Assembly: GCA_002427325.1 (NCBI GenBank)
Contig: DIQS01000028.1
Location: 1-8,288, forward strand
Direction of reading: 5' to 3'
Length of the DNA: 8,288 bases
DNA from: Cloacimonetes bacterium UBA5456
GTDB taxonomy: Bacteria; Cloacimonadota; Cloacimonadia; Cloacimonadales; Cloacimonadaceae
Shown here: one piece after another, positions 1 through 7,132 of the stretch
Position numbering within the stretch: position 1 is the first letter of the stretch
How the letters are laid out: each line of letters begins with the position of its first letter
Position numbers and translations under genes: made by a program
The notes under the pieces: model-generated
What the model saw: only the letters and a program-made list of their open reading frames with translations
Told to the model about the DNA's origin: nothing
Database searches by the model: none

Positions 1-357
1 ACGGATATCATCCACCAAAGTCCTCATGCCGATGCCGCAGCGATAGGCGAGTGTTCCCACCGCGATTTCCGCATCCTCTGTCATCAAATCAGCCGCTTGA
101 ACGATGGCGGCGCATATCTCAACTTTGGCTCAGCGGTGATCCTGCCGGAAGTGTTTCTCAAAGCCCTAACCGTAGCGCGCAACATCTATGGCGAGGTAAA
201 AGACTTCACGACCGCCGTTTTTGACATGAACCAACACTATCGCGCCCGTGTGAATGTGGCGCAAAGACCCGTTCTCACCGGCGGCAAAGGCTATTATTTC
301 ATAGGCCAACACGAGATTCTCATCCCGCTCTTGATAAAGTCGCTTCTATATAGCTAA
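1..357 (+). CDS. Conserved protein of unknown function, C-terminal part only
   Basis: An open frame runs from the left edge to a TAA at 355-357, giving the last 118 residues of a protein whose start lies outside the window. There is no in-frame ATG near the edge and no ribosome binding site ahead of the TTG at 97, so the frame is read as continuing from upstream rather than starting inside. The segment looks like a real, conserved protein: it contains GSAVILPEVFLKAL, a stretch HYRARVNV, a glycine-rich GGKGYYFIGQHE turn and a hydrophobic LIPLLIKSLL end. No signal peptide, membrane segment or metal-cysteine motif is visible. I have a sense of having met the GSAVxxPEVFLKAL signature in uncharacterised bacterial proteins but cannot attach a function. 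It lies 198 bases ahead of rnfC on the same strand; the gap suggests that the two are not tightly coupled. Confidence 0.7.
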   Translation, partial: TDIIHQSPHADAAAIGECSHRDFRILCHQISRLNDGGAYLNFGSAVILPEVFLKALTVARNIYGEVKDFTTAVFDMNQHYRARVNVAQRPVLTGGKGYYFIGQHEILIPLLIKSLLYS

Positions 358-545
358 ATCCTATCTACGAGTGATGTTATTTATCATTCAAGATTAAATA
401 ATAACAGGCCTAAATTGCACTAATATGAGGGTGATACGCATCCCGAGATAAAAGCATGACAAGAAAAAACTTGCCAAAGCACACGGGATAATAAACTTGG
501 CAGAAATATATTTTAAGTGCTTCACACGGTATTTTGAAAGCCCAT

Positions 546-550
546 AGGAG
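546..550 (+). promoter_or_regulatory. Shine-Dalgarno site of rnfC
   Basis: AGGAG, five bases ahead of the ATG at 556. It fixes the rnfC start, and no competing in-frame start has a comparable site. Confidence 0.75.
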
Positions 551-555
551 AGTCA

Positions 556-1872
556 ATGCGTTTAGAGACCTTTCCGGGGGGAACTCATCCCCCTGATCAA
601 AAGCATTTTTCGTGCTCTGTGCCGATAACAGAGCTTCCCTCGGCAGAAAAAGTGGTCATCCATCTTTCACAGCACATCGGAGCCCCTTCGACTCCCGTGG
701 TTAAGGTGGGCGATGAAGTCAAAAAAGGACAGCTCATTGCTGAAGCTGCCGGCTTTGTATCCCTCAATCAACATGCTTCAATCAGCGGAAAAATAAGTAA
801 GATAGGCAAGTTTTTGCACCCCACAGGCATCATGAGCGAAGCCATTGAGATCACTTCTGACGGCAAGAACGAGACTATCGATTTCACCGACGATGAGAAC
901 TTCCTTTCTTTAGACCCCGAAATCCTCAAAGAGCGCATCGCAAAGGCCGGTATCTGCGGCATGGGCGGCGCCGGATTTCCCACCCACGTAAAGCTCTCTC
1001 CTCCCAAAGAAAAGTCGATTAACACCGTGATCTTAAACGGTGTGGAATGCGAGCCCTATCTCACCTCTGATCATAGACTTATGTTAGAAAAAGCCGAAGA
1101 GATCATCGCCGGACTCAAGGTGATCATGAAGACGGTTGGAGCGTGCAGAGGCATCATCGGCATAGAAGAGAACAAGCCCGACGCAATTGATTTAATGCAA
1201 AAGCTTTGCGAAAAGGAGAAAGAACTCAGCGTGGTAGCTTTCCGCCTGCAATATCCCCAAGGCGCAGAAAAGCAACTGATCTATGCCGCAACGCGACGCA
1301 AAGTCCCCGCCGGCGGTTTGCCCATGGAAGTGGGTGTAGTCGTCCAAAACGTGGGCACCGCATACGCCATCTATGAAGCGGCAAGATATCAGAAACCCCT
1401 GATAGACAGAGTTATCAGCGTAACCGGCTCCATGATCAAGACCCCGAAAAACCTAAGAGCACCCATCGGCACATCCTTTGCTGCTCTCGTTGACTTTTGT
1501 GACGGCCTGAATGGCGAACTCGGCAAGGCCATCTCCGGCGGCCCCATGATGGGCTTTGCGCTTCCTTCCTTGGAAGCCACCATGGGCAAGGGCAGCAGCG
1601 GACTGGTTCTCCTAAGCCAAAAAGAAGCCCACAGCATCGAAGAGCACACCTGCCTCAGATGCGCTCGCTGTGTGGATTCCTGCCCCATGAATCTCACCCC
1701 GCTCAGCATAGTAAACGCCGTGAAATATGACGACGTCAAGATGGCAATCCGCGCCGGACTCGGAGATTGCATCAAGTGCGGCAGTTGCGCTTTCGTTTGC
1801 CCTGCCCACATCCGCCTGGTTCAATGGATCGACACCGGCAAAATCCGCTATGCTGCAGAACTGAGGAAATAG
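556..1872 (+). CDS. rnfC: RnfC, NADH-side iron-sulfur flavoprotein subunit of the Rnf complex
   Basis: Peripheral subunit of the ion-translocating ferredoxin:NAD+ oxidoreductase. By family knowledge it sits on the cytoplasmic face and exchanges electrons with NAD(H). The 438-residue protein has the normal family length. The N-terminus carries the RnfC-type GGTHPPDQK start and the QHIGAPSTPVVKVGDEV stretch. A Rossmann-like NADH/FMN-binding segment follows, with GICGMGGAGFPTH at about residues 132-144 and NGVECEPYL at 161-169. The C-terminus has two ferredoxin-type motifs for 4Fe-4S clusters: Cys366/369/372/376 (CLRCARCVDSCP) and Cys405/408/411/415 (CIKCGSCAFVCP). The start has a good AGGAG site. 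It is the first gene of the rnfCDGEAB operon, ending 4 bases before rnfD. No NqrA/NqrF-like features are present, so this is Rnf rather than Na+-NQR. Confidence 0.97.
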   Translation: MRLETFPGGTHPPDQKHFSCSVPITELPSAEKVVIHLSQHIGAPSTPVVKVGDEVKKGQLIAEAAGFVSLNQHASISGKISKIGKFLHPTGIMSEAIEITSDGKNETIDFTDDENFLSLDPEILKERIAKAGICGMGGAGFPTHVKLSPPKEKSINTVILNGVECEPYLTSDHRLMLEKAEEIIAGLKVIMKTVGACRGIIGIEENKPDAIDLMQKLCEKEKELSVVAFRLQYPQGAEKQLIYAATRRKVPAGGLPMEVGVVVQNVGTAYAIYEAARYQKPLIDRVISVTGSMIKTPKNLRAPIGTSFAALVDFCDGLNGELGKAISGGPMMGFALPSLEATMGKGSSGLVLLSQKEAHSIEEHTCLRCARCVDSCPMNLTPLSIVNAVKYDDVKMAIRAGLGDCIKCGSCAFVCPAHIRLVQWIDTGKIRYAAELRK

Positions 1873-1876
1873 TATT

Positions 1877-2980
1877 ATGGAAAATCAAAATAGACTTATC
1901 GTTTCGCCTGCACCGCACGTCCACGAAGGCACGACTGTAAAGAACGTGATGTGGAACGTGGTTCTTGCGCTGGTGCCCGCACTTATCTTCGCCGTATATT
2001 TCTGGGGGATAAGGGCTTTGACGCTCTCTTTGACCGGAGCTATCACCGCCGTTTTAGTCGAGGCACTCATCCAAAAACTGCGTAAAGTTCCCATCACAGT
2101 CCACGACGGCTCTGCTTTTCTCACCGGACTCTTAGTTGCTTTCAACATCCATGTCGGCGCACCGCTTTGGCTGCCCATGGTCGGCGCCGTTGTCGCGATC
2201 TCCATCGGCAAACAGGTCTTTGGCGGACTGGGCAACAATCCAGTGAACCCCGCCCTGATCGGACGCGCCTTCCTCTTGGCAAGCTGGCCTACTCGTATGA
2301 CAGCCGGCTGGGTAGCCGTGAGAGGCCACACCATGAGCGGGATCAACAATTTCAACAAGATCGCCACAAACTTTCAGGGAGTATCCCAAAAAGCCTATGA
2401 TTTAGTCACCTCGGCAACACCCTTGAAGGTGGCTCAAACCCTACGTGACAGCACCTTTGTGAGCGAGATCAATGCCGAAGCGGGCATGGACCTTGCAGGA
2501 CGCATCTTCACCGGACTAACCGAGATGGACACCCTGAAGAACCTCTTTTGGGGAAACATCGGCGGTTGCATCGGCGAAGTCTCCGCTTTTGCCCTGCTCC
2601 TCGGCGCAGCTTATCTCTTATATAAGAACATCATAGAGTGGCGCATACCGCTATCCTATTTAGGCACGGTATTCATCCTCAGCTTTGCCTTTGGCAGCAT
2701 CCCCGGCAGCGAACCCTCCCTGATGTTACCCTTCTTCCACATCTTCTCCGGCGGACTCCTGCTCGGCGCATTTTTTATGGCGACGGACTACACCACTACG
2801 CCGGTGACGAAGAACGGAAGGATCATCTTCGGCATAGGTTGTGGAGTTTTGACCATCATCATCCGCTTGGTCGGCGGCTATCCTGAAGGCGTGAGCTACA
2901 GCATCTTGCTGATGAACGTTTTCACGCCGCTCATAGACATGCTGACCATGCCAAAAGCTTTTGGGAAGGTGAAGAGATGA
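1877..2980 (+). CDS. rnfD: RnfD, membrane flavoprotein subunit of the Rnf complex
   Basis: Integral membrane subunit of the NqrB/RnfD family, 367 residues, with many hydrophobic segments from about residue 24 to the end. The family signature GGLGNNPVNPALIGRAF is at about residues 116-132. The motif TSATPL at 178-183 matches the place where RnfD/NqrB proteins carry covalently bound FMN, making Thr181 the likely attachment residue (family knowledge, not shown here). The conserved GCIGEVSAFALLLGAAYLL membrane segment is also present. A GAGGAA site at 1863-1868, inside the end of rnfC, precedes the ATG by 8 bases. The stop overlaps the rnfG start by 4 bases (ATGA at 2977-2980), implying coupled translation. 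It probably provides part of the Na+/H+ path together with RnfA and RnfE. Confidence 0.96.
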   Translation: MENQNRLIVSPAPHVHEGTTVKNVMWNVVLALVPALIFAVYFWGIRALTLSLTGAITAVLVEALIQKLRKVPITVHDGSAFLTGLLVAFNIHVGAPLWLPMVGAVVAISIGKQVFGGLGNNPVNPALIGRAFLLASWPTRMTAGWVAVRGHTMSGINNFNKIATNFQGVSQKAYDLVTSATPLKVAQTLRDSTFVSEINAEAGMDLAGRIFTGLTEMDTLKNLFWGNIGGCIGEVSAFALLLGAAYLLYKNIIEWRIPLSYLGTVFILSFAFGSIPGSEPSLMLPFFHIFSGGLLLGAFFMATDYTTTPVTKNGRIIFGIGCGVLTIIIRLVGGYPEGVSYSILLMNVFTPLIDMLTMPKAFGKVKR

Positions 2981-3522
2981 AATATTACCTCAAACTTGGA
3001 TTCGTTCTACTCATCTTTTGTGCGGGAGCCAGCGGCATTCTCGCCTATGTAAACAGCCTCACCACTCCGATAATTGCCGCAAGAAAGGCGCAAGACGAGA
3101 TTAATGCTCGCGAAAAGCTCATCCCCGGTGCCATCTTTGAAGAGCGTGAAAGTGCTGATGGCGATAGCTATTTCATCGCCCGTGATGAATCTGAGCAAAT
3201 CATAGGGTTTGTCTTTATCGCCGCCGAAAACGGCTATTCGAGCAAGATTCAAACCATGGTAGGAATCGATGCAGATTTCGACATCATCGGCATTGAGATT
3301 CTCGACCAAGGCGAGACCCCCGGCTTGGGCGCAAACTGCTTAAATGAGAGCTTCAGCGCTCAATTTGCCCAGAAAGACGCACTTGGCCTCAAGGTGGATA
3401 AAGACGATGGCGAGATCGTTGCACTTTCCGGTGCAACCATCACCTCACGCACCATCGTAAACTCCGTCAGAACTCGCGCAAACAGCCTGAAGGCAGAGCT
3501 TGAAACAGGAGGCGAACAATGA
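2977..3522 (+). CDS. rnfG: RnfG, membrane-anchored covalent-FMN subunit of the Rnf complex
   Basis: Small subunit (181 residues, normal for RnfG/NqrC) with one N-terminal membrane helix at about residues 6-25 and a soluble FMN-binding domain expected on the outer side of the membrane. Visible family motifs are GETPGLGAN and SGATITSRT at about residues 151-159. Thr156 is the expected attachment point for FMN, transferred by an ApbE-type flavin transferase. The residue three places before the Ser, usually Asp in this motif, is Val148 here. It overlaps rnfD by ATGA and rnfE by ATGA (3519-3522), so it is translationally coupled on both sides. An AAGGTG-like site lies inside the end of rnfD. Confidence 0.94.
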   Translation: MKYYLKLGFVLLIFCAGASGILAYVNSLTTPIIAARKAQDEINAREKLIPGAIFEERESADGDSYFIARDESEQIIGFVFIAAENGYSSKIQTMVGIDADFDIIGIEILDQGETPGLGANCLNESFSAQFAQKDALGLKVDKDDGEIVALSGATITSRTIVNSVRTRANSLKAELETGGEQ

Positions 3523-4109
3523 ACTTTTTCAAGGAATTAACCAGAGGAATTATCAAAGAAAACCCGATCTTTGTGATTGTTTTGGGCATGTGTCCCACCC
3601 TGGCGGTGACCACCTCCGTGGAAAACGCTTTGGGCATGGGACTCGCAGCAACCTTCGTGCTGATCTGCTCAAACATCATGATTTCCCTGATCAAAGACGT
3701 CACTCCGGCCAGCATTCGCATCCCCGTATATATCGTTGTTATCGCAGCGTTTGTATCCATCGTGGATATGATGATGGCGGCATATTTGCCTGCCTTACAC
3801 AAGAGCCTCGGGCTTTTCATTCCGCTGATTGCGGTGAACTGCATCATCCTCGGCAGAGCAGAAGCTTATGCCAGCAAAAACAACGTCGTGATGAGCATTG
3901 CCGATGCCATCGGGATGGGCTTGGGCTTCACTCTCTCGCTGAGTGTCGTCGCCAGCATCCGCGAGATCATCGGCGCAGGAACTTGGCTAAATATGAGAGT
4001 GACCCCCGCCAGCTATGACCCGATGTTGATTGCAATTCTTGCTCCGGGCGCATTCATCACCCTCGGCTTTTTGATGGCGATCATGAGCATGATCAAGGAG
4101 AAGAAATAA
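3519..4109 (+). CDS. rnfE: RnfE, integral membrane subunit of the Rnf complex
   Basis: A 196-residue, very hydrophobic protein with about six membrane helices, of the RnfA/RnfE/NqrD/NqrE family. It is called RnfE from the sequence GMCPTLAVTTSVENALGMG near the N-terminus, the segment VNCIILGRAEAYA, and its place between rnfG and rnfA. Cys25 and Cys108 match the two half-membrane cysteines which, with the pair in RnfA, hold a membrane-embedded 2Fe-2S cluster in the family. An AGGAGG site at 3507-3512, six bases from the ATG, is the strongest ribosome binding site in the operon. It overlaps rnfG by 4 bases, and its TAA is directly followed by the rnfA ATG with no gap. Confidence 0.96.
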   Translation: MNFFKELTRGIIKENPIFVIVLGMCPTLAVTTSVENALGMGLAATFVLICSNIMISLIKDVTPASIRIPVYIVVIAAFVSIVDMMMAAYLPALHKSLGLFIPLIAVNCIILGRAEAYASKNNVVMSIADAIGMGLGFTLSLSVVASIREIIGAGTWLNMRVTPASYDPMLIAILAPGAFITLGFLMAIMSMIKEKK

Positions 4110-4718
4110 ATGGGATACTTAGGTGAAATCTTCGTGATGGCGATGACAGCCATCTTCATTCAAAACTTCGTCCTTTCCCGTTTCCTCGGACTTTGCCCCT
4201 ACTTGGGCGTTTCCAAAAAGCTGGATTCTGCGCTCGGGATGGGCTTGGCTGTGATCTTCGTGATGACTCTTGCCAGCGCCTTCACATTCTTGATGAATCG
4301 ATATCTGCTCATGCCTTATAACATGGAATATCTGCAGACAATTGCTTTCATTCTCATCATCGCCGCCCTCGTGCAATTTGTGGAAATGGTTGTTCAGAAA
4401 AACGCCCCCGCACTCTATAACGCACTCGGCGTATATCTTCCGCTGATCACCACCAACTGCGCCGTGCTCGGTGTGGCAATCCTCAACACCTCCCTGTTTC
4501 GCAGTGATGGAGTCACACCCTACACCTTTTTGGATAGCACCCTGAACGGCTTTTTCAGCGGAGTGGGCTTCACGGTTGTCCTGCTCGCCATGGCCGGAAT
4601 TCGCATGCGTTTAGAGAAATCTGAACTTCCTAAAAGCATGCGGGGAATGCCGATTGCGCTTATTCTCGCCGGCATAATGGCTCTGGCTTTCTACGGCTTC
4701 GTCGGCTTCAAGATCTAA
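4110..4718 (+). CDS. rnfA: RnfA, integral membrane subunit of the Rnf complex
   Basis: Membrane protein of 202 residues with about six helices, the inverted-topology partner of RnfE. Typical RnfA features are QNFVLSRFLGLCPYLGVSKK at residues 18-37 and TTNCAVLGVA around residue 115. Cys29 and Cys117 are the family cysteines that complete the membrane 2Fe-2S centre with RnfE. The ATG directly abuts the rnfE stop and has AAGGAG at 4095-4100. The gene is followed after 10 bases by rnfB. Weak similarity to RnfE itself (LGMGLA, LGLxxPLIxxNC) reflects the ancient duplication known for this family. Confidence 0.96.
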   Translation: MGYLGEIFVMAMTAIFIQNFVLSRFLGLCPYLGVSKKLDSALGMGLAVIFVMTLASAFTFLMNRYLLMPYNMEYLQTIAFILIIAALVQFVEMVVQKNAPALYNALGVYLPLITTNCAVLGVAILNTSLFRSDGVTPYTFLDSTLNGFFSGVGFTVVLLAMAGIRMRLEKSELPKSMRGMPIALILAGIMALAFYGFVGFKI

Positions 4719-4728
4719 AGGAGAAAAG

Positions 4729-5604
4729 ATGTCATTTATCATTTTGCAAACTGCCTCGCTTTTCACCACGATCGGAATTCCCGTGATCGTGATCGGTTCA
4801 TTAGGGCTGATCTTTGGCCTTATTTTAGCCATCGCTTCAAAGCTCTTTGAGGTTCAGATAGACCCAAGAGTGGCGGAAATCATCGAAATCTTGCCCGGCG
4901 CAAACTGCGGAGCTTGTGGACTCGCCGGATGTGCCGGATATGCCGACCGCATTGTAAATGGTGGAGAAGCACCCAATAAATGTGCTCCCGGCGGAGCTGC
5001 CACAGCCGCGATGATTGCAAAGATCATGGGCATGGAAGCCGAAGCAATGGAGCAAAAAGTGGCTGTGATCCATTGCTCCAGCGGCGGCAAAAACAATACC
5101 AAATGGAAATATGCCTATGAGGGCGTGGATTCCTGCAAATCGGCGGTGAATATCGCCGGCGGGCCAAACTCCTGCTCTTGGGGTTGCTTGGGACTAAACG
5201 ACTGTCTCAGAGCCTGCCCTTTTGATGCGATTTCTCTTGATCCAAACGGATTGAGAGTGATTGATTTTGACAAATGCACCGCCTGCGGAATGTGCGTTGC
5301 AGCCTGCCCGCGCAAGCTCATCCACCTCGTTCCCATCAATCGCAATGTGTATGTCAAATGCTCGTCAAAAGAACGTGGCCCCGATGCGCGCAGCGTGTGC
5401 GGAAGTGCAAAGCCCTGCATAGGTTGCGGAATTTGTGCCAAAAAATGCCCCGTGCAGTGCATCACCGTGGAAAACAACCTTGCCCGCATTGATTACAGCG
5501 TTTGCACAAACTGCGGACTTTGCGCCACGGTTTGTCCCACAAAGTCTATTTTAGACCTGCTGGCCGACATGCGCACAAAGGAAGAAGTCAGCTCTGAAGC
5601 TTGA
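4729..5604 (+). CDS. rnfB: RnfB, multi-cluster ferredoxin-accepting subunit of the Rnf complex
   Basis: Iron-sulfur subunit that takes electrons from reduced ferredoxin (family knowledge). The 291-residue protein has an N-terminal membrane anchor at about residues 10-40, then the RnfB/Fe-S domain with Cys60/63/68/85 (GANCGACGLAGCAGY). Four ferredoxin-type motifs follow: Cys149/153/159/163, Cys183/186/189/193, Cys230/233/236/240 and Cys259/262/265/269. That makes five likely 4Fe-4S clusters. The gammaproteobacterial RnfB/RsxB type is shorter (about 190 residues) with three. Extra cysteines at 211, 224 and 244 lie between motifs. The long form fits the ferredoxin-oxidising Rnf of anaerobes. The start has AAGGAG five bases before the ATG. 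It is the last gene of the operon, followed by the terminator at 5648. Confidence 0.96.
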   Translation: MSFIILQTASLFTTIGIPVIVIGSLGLIFGLILAIASKLFEVQIDPRVAEIIEILPGANCGACGLAGCAGYADRIVNGGEAPNKCAPGGAATAAMIAKIMGMEAEAMEQKVAVIHCSSGGKNNTKWKYAYEGVDSCKSAVNIAGGPNSCSWGCLGLNDCLRACPFDAISLDPNGLRVIDFDKCTACGMCVAACPRKLIHLVPINRNVYVKCSSKERGPDARSVCGSAKPCIGCGICAKKCPVQCITVENNLARIDYSVCTNCGLCATVCPTKSILDLLADMRTKEEVSSEA

Positions 5605-5647
5605 TTAGGCTGAGCTCCACAAAAGTGATATAATCTTAAAAACAATA

Positions 5648-5695
5648 GCCGGAACCCTTAATTGACTCCAAAAGGAGCTTGGGTTCCAGCTTTTT
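5648..5695. terminator. Rho-independent terminator between converging units, probably bidirectional
   Basis: GCCGGAACCC (5648-5657) pairs with GGGTTCCAGC (5681-5690) with a single C-A mismatch. An inner CTCC/GGAG stem with an AAAA loop sits at 5666-5677. TTTTT follows at 5691-5695 for the plus strand. Read on the minus strand the hairpin is followed by a T-rich stretch (complement of 5637-5646), so it can also stop transcripts of the M81 gene ending at 5709. Confidence 0.85.
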
Positions 5696-5708
5696 AATTA
5701 TCTTTGTT

Positions 5709-6614
5709 TTAGATCAATTTGTATCTGTGGCGGTAGTTTAGACGGCTGAGAACCTCGTCCGTGCAACCGCGAGAAAGCGCAAGATAGCTTTTTGCAGCGA
5801 TCTCTTTGAAATCAGGAGTGAGATAGCCCAGCTTCACCACTATCACATCCATATTCATGTAGTCCAGCCCCAATGCTTCAAACATCGCAACTCCCGTAAA
5901 GCCAATATGTTTGGATGTGATAATGAGTTCAAAACTCTCGGTTTCAAAGAGAATGATTTCCGAAGCAAAAACCCCGAAGTTTTCCACATGACGCACAGCT
6001 TTCCCCTTCAAAAGGCAAGGACTGCAATACTCTGTGTCATAGACTCCTCCCACTGAAAGCTCGACTTCTCGGTACATATTATCACGAAGCTTTTTTAGCG
6101 CAATCGGGTCATAAATACCTGCAACTAAGATCTTTTTGCCTTTGCATCTATCTTTTAAATCAGTGGAAAGCAAACGGATGACGGTGGTATTATCTCCGGT
6201 TGAACCCGCGGTGGGATTATCCCCAGAATCCGAGACAAAGACGGGCTTAACATCCTCGCCAAGCGCAAGTTCCAATGCTTTCTCTGCCTCATAAGCGGGT
6301 GATGAAAAGCCAAACGACTCTTTCCTTGCTTCAAATTCACCGGCGATCTCACGTGCATAGGCATCAGCTTTTGCCTGATTATCCTTGGTCACGACCAGCG
6401 CCGTCACGCCGTTCTCTGCTGTATCAGCCCAAGGAAAGCCCAAGAGTAGCGATGCGGCGAGCACATCATCCTCGGCCTCCATCTCTCTTAGTCTCGCAAT
6501 TATCTCGCGCATGGGTGAGCAATCCGTCTCGCTTTTTTCACCGGCGATGAGGTAGGGGAGCTTTTCAAAACCCACGCAGAGCTTGGCTTTCTCTTTGATG
6601 AGCTGATCCGCCAT
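5709..6614 (-). CDS. C-terminal fragment of the M81/MlrC-like protein
   Basis: A 301-codon frame from an internal ATG at 6614 that is not a natural start: the family sequence continues upstream in this frame to 6662, where it meets a TAA at 6665-6663. It holds the MlrC C-terminal domain, with SDSGDNPTAGSTGDNT at residues 128-143 and, near the end, DVIVVKLGYLTPDFKEIAAK. No good ribosome binding site is evident ahead of 6614. It ends just before the shared terminator. Confidence 0.68.
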   Translation of the reverse strand: MADQLIKEKAKLCVGFEKLPYLIAGEKSETDCSPMREIIARLREMEAEDDVLAASLLLGFPWADTAENGVTALVVTKDNQAKADAYAREIAGEFEARKESFGFSSPAYEAEKALELALGEDVKPVFVSDSGDNPTAGSTGDNTTVIRLLSTDLKDRCKGKKILVAGIYDPIALKKLRDNMYREVELSVGGVYDTEYCSPCLLKGKAVRHVENFGVFASEIILFETESFELIITSKHIGFTGVAMFEALGLDYMNMDVIVVKLGYLTPDFKEIAAKSYLALSRGCTDEVLSRLNYRHRYKLI

Positions 6615-7132
6615 TTGCGCTGCTTGAAAACCGGTTTCCCAAGCGTCAATATGTGGCGCAGTTTAAATCCCACCATGCCCTCTGTATGCGCCAGCATGCT
6701 CTCTGTGATTGTTGCATGCATATCCAAGCCAAGGATGATCGGCACTTCAGGATAGCGCGCCTTGATATCTGCAAGCAAGTCGCTCTCAGCCGAGCCGATG
6801 CCTTCAATGCGCATCGAGCCATGTAGCGGCAGGACAAAGACATCCGGCACGCCGCCCTGACTGAGCAGCTCAAAGAATCTATCCTTGAGGCTTTGATAGA
6901 GCTTGCGGTCGATCTCGCCATTGGGAACTGCACGCGCAAAGATCAGCGGCAAAACCTTGTAATAATCGCTATGTTCTTCAAAGAAGTCAACCATCCCCTT
7001 TGCAAGGAGATAACTCTCTTTCTTGTCGCCGAATTCATCAGCTTCAAAGATATTGAAATCATCGATCCCGGTGATGATGGGATTGAATGTATTAGACTCG
7101 TGGAAGAATCCACCTATCGCTACTGTTTTCAT
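6500..7132 (-). CDS. N-terminal fragment of the M81/MlrC-like protein
   Basis: A 210-codon frame starting at an ATG that overlaps the cutC stop (ATGA, 7129-7132), with a purine-rich AAGGGA about 9 bases ahead. Residues 1-157 are genuine family sequence: HESNTF at 11-16, LHGSM at 103-107 and LDMHAT at 136-141. The last 53 residues are out of frame, are rich in Ser, Lys and Arg, and show no family resemblance. On its own the product lacks the third metal ligand and the whole C-terminal domain. Confidence 0.7.
   Translation of the reverse strand: MKTVAIGGFFHESNTFNPIITGIDDFNIFEADEFGDKKESYLLAKGMVDFFEEHSDYYKVLPLIFARAVPNGEIDRKLYQSLKDRFFELLSQGGVPDVFVLPLHGSMRIEGIGSAESDLLADIKARYPEVPIILGLDMHATITESMLAHTEGMVGFKLRHILTLGKPVFKQRKWRISSSKRKPSSAWVLKSSPTSSPVKKARRIAHPCAR

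Larger units (their letters stand above)
5709..7132 (-). pseudogene. M81 family metallopeptidase (MlrC-like), interrupted by a one-base frameshift
   Basis: Two minus-strand frames together make one MlrC/M81-type protein of about 474 residues, the usual family length. Reading runs in frame from the ATG at 7132 to Lys157 (6664-6662). There the frame must slip by minus one, or one A is missing from a run of four, for the family sequence to continue as TAPHIDAWETGFQAAQ. Family metal-site residues are Glu12 in HESNTF, Asp137 and His139 in LDMHAT, and the His of PHID (residue 161 of the rejoined protein). The last lies only four residues past the break. MlrC itself cleaves linearised microcystin; most M81 members have unknown substrates. 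The gene follows cutC with a 4-base overlap. Either the gene is truly inactive or the base loss is a sequence error; the otherwise intact second half argues for a recent event or an error. Confidence 0.82.

Noticed and set aside
472..502. TGCCAA (472-477) facing TTGGCA (497-502) upstream of rnfC
   Set aside because: Only 6 bp per arm with a 19-base spacer. It is expected by chance and no promoter elements line up with it.
510..527. Possible Rex (NADH-sensing) site upstream of rnfC
   Set aside because: The right half TTCACAC is close to the consensus, but the left half ATTTTAA matches TTGTGAA at only about four of seven places.
1389..1811. Antisense open frame of 140 codons inside rnfC, and similar frames opposite rnfD, rnfB and the M81 gene
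   Set aside because: They lie wholly opposite well-supported genes, lack family motifs and ribosome binding sites, and have biased compositions typical of shadow frames.
6661..6667. TTTAAAC on the minus strand, a classic minus-one slippery heptamer, exactly at the M81 frameshift
   Set aside because: The incoming frame is TTT AAA C, not T TTA AAC, so the tRNAs would not re-pair as in programmed slippage; a Lys tRNA would have to slip onto TAA. The A run of three is also too short for polymerase slippage. A deletion or sequence error explains it better.
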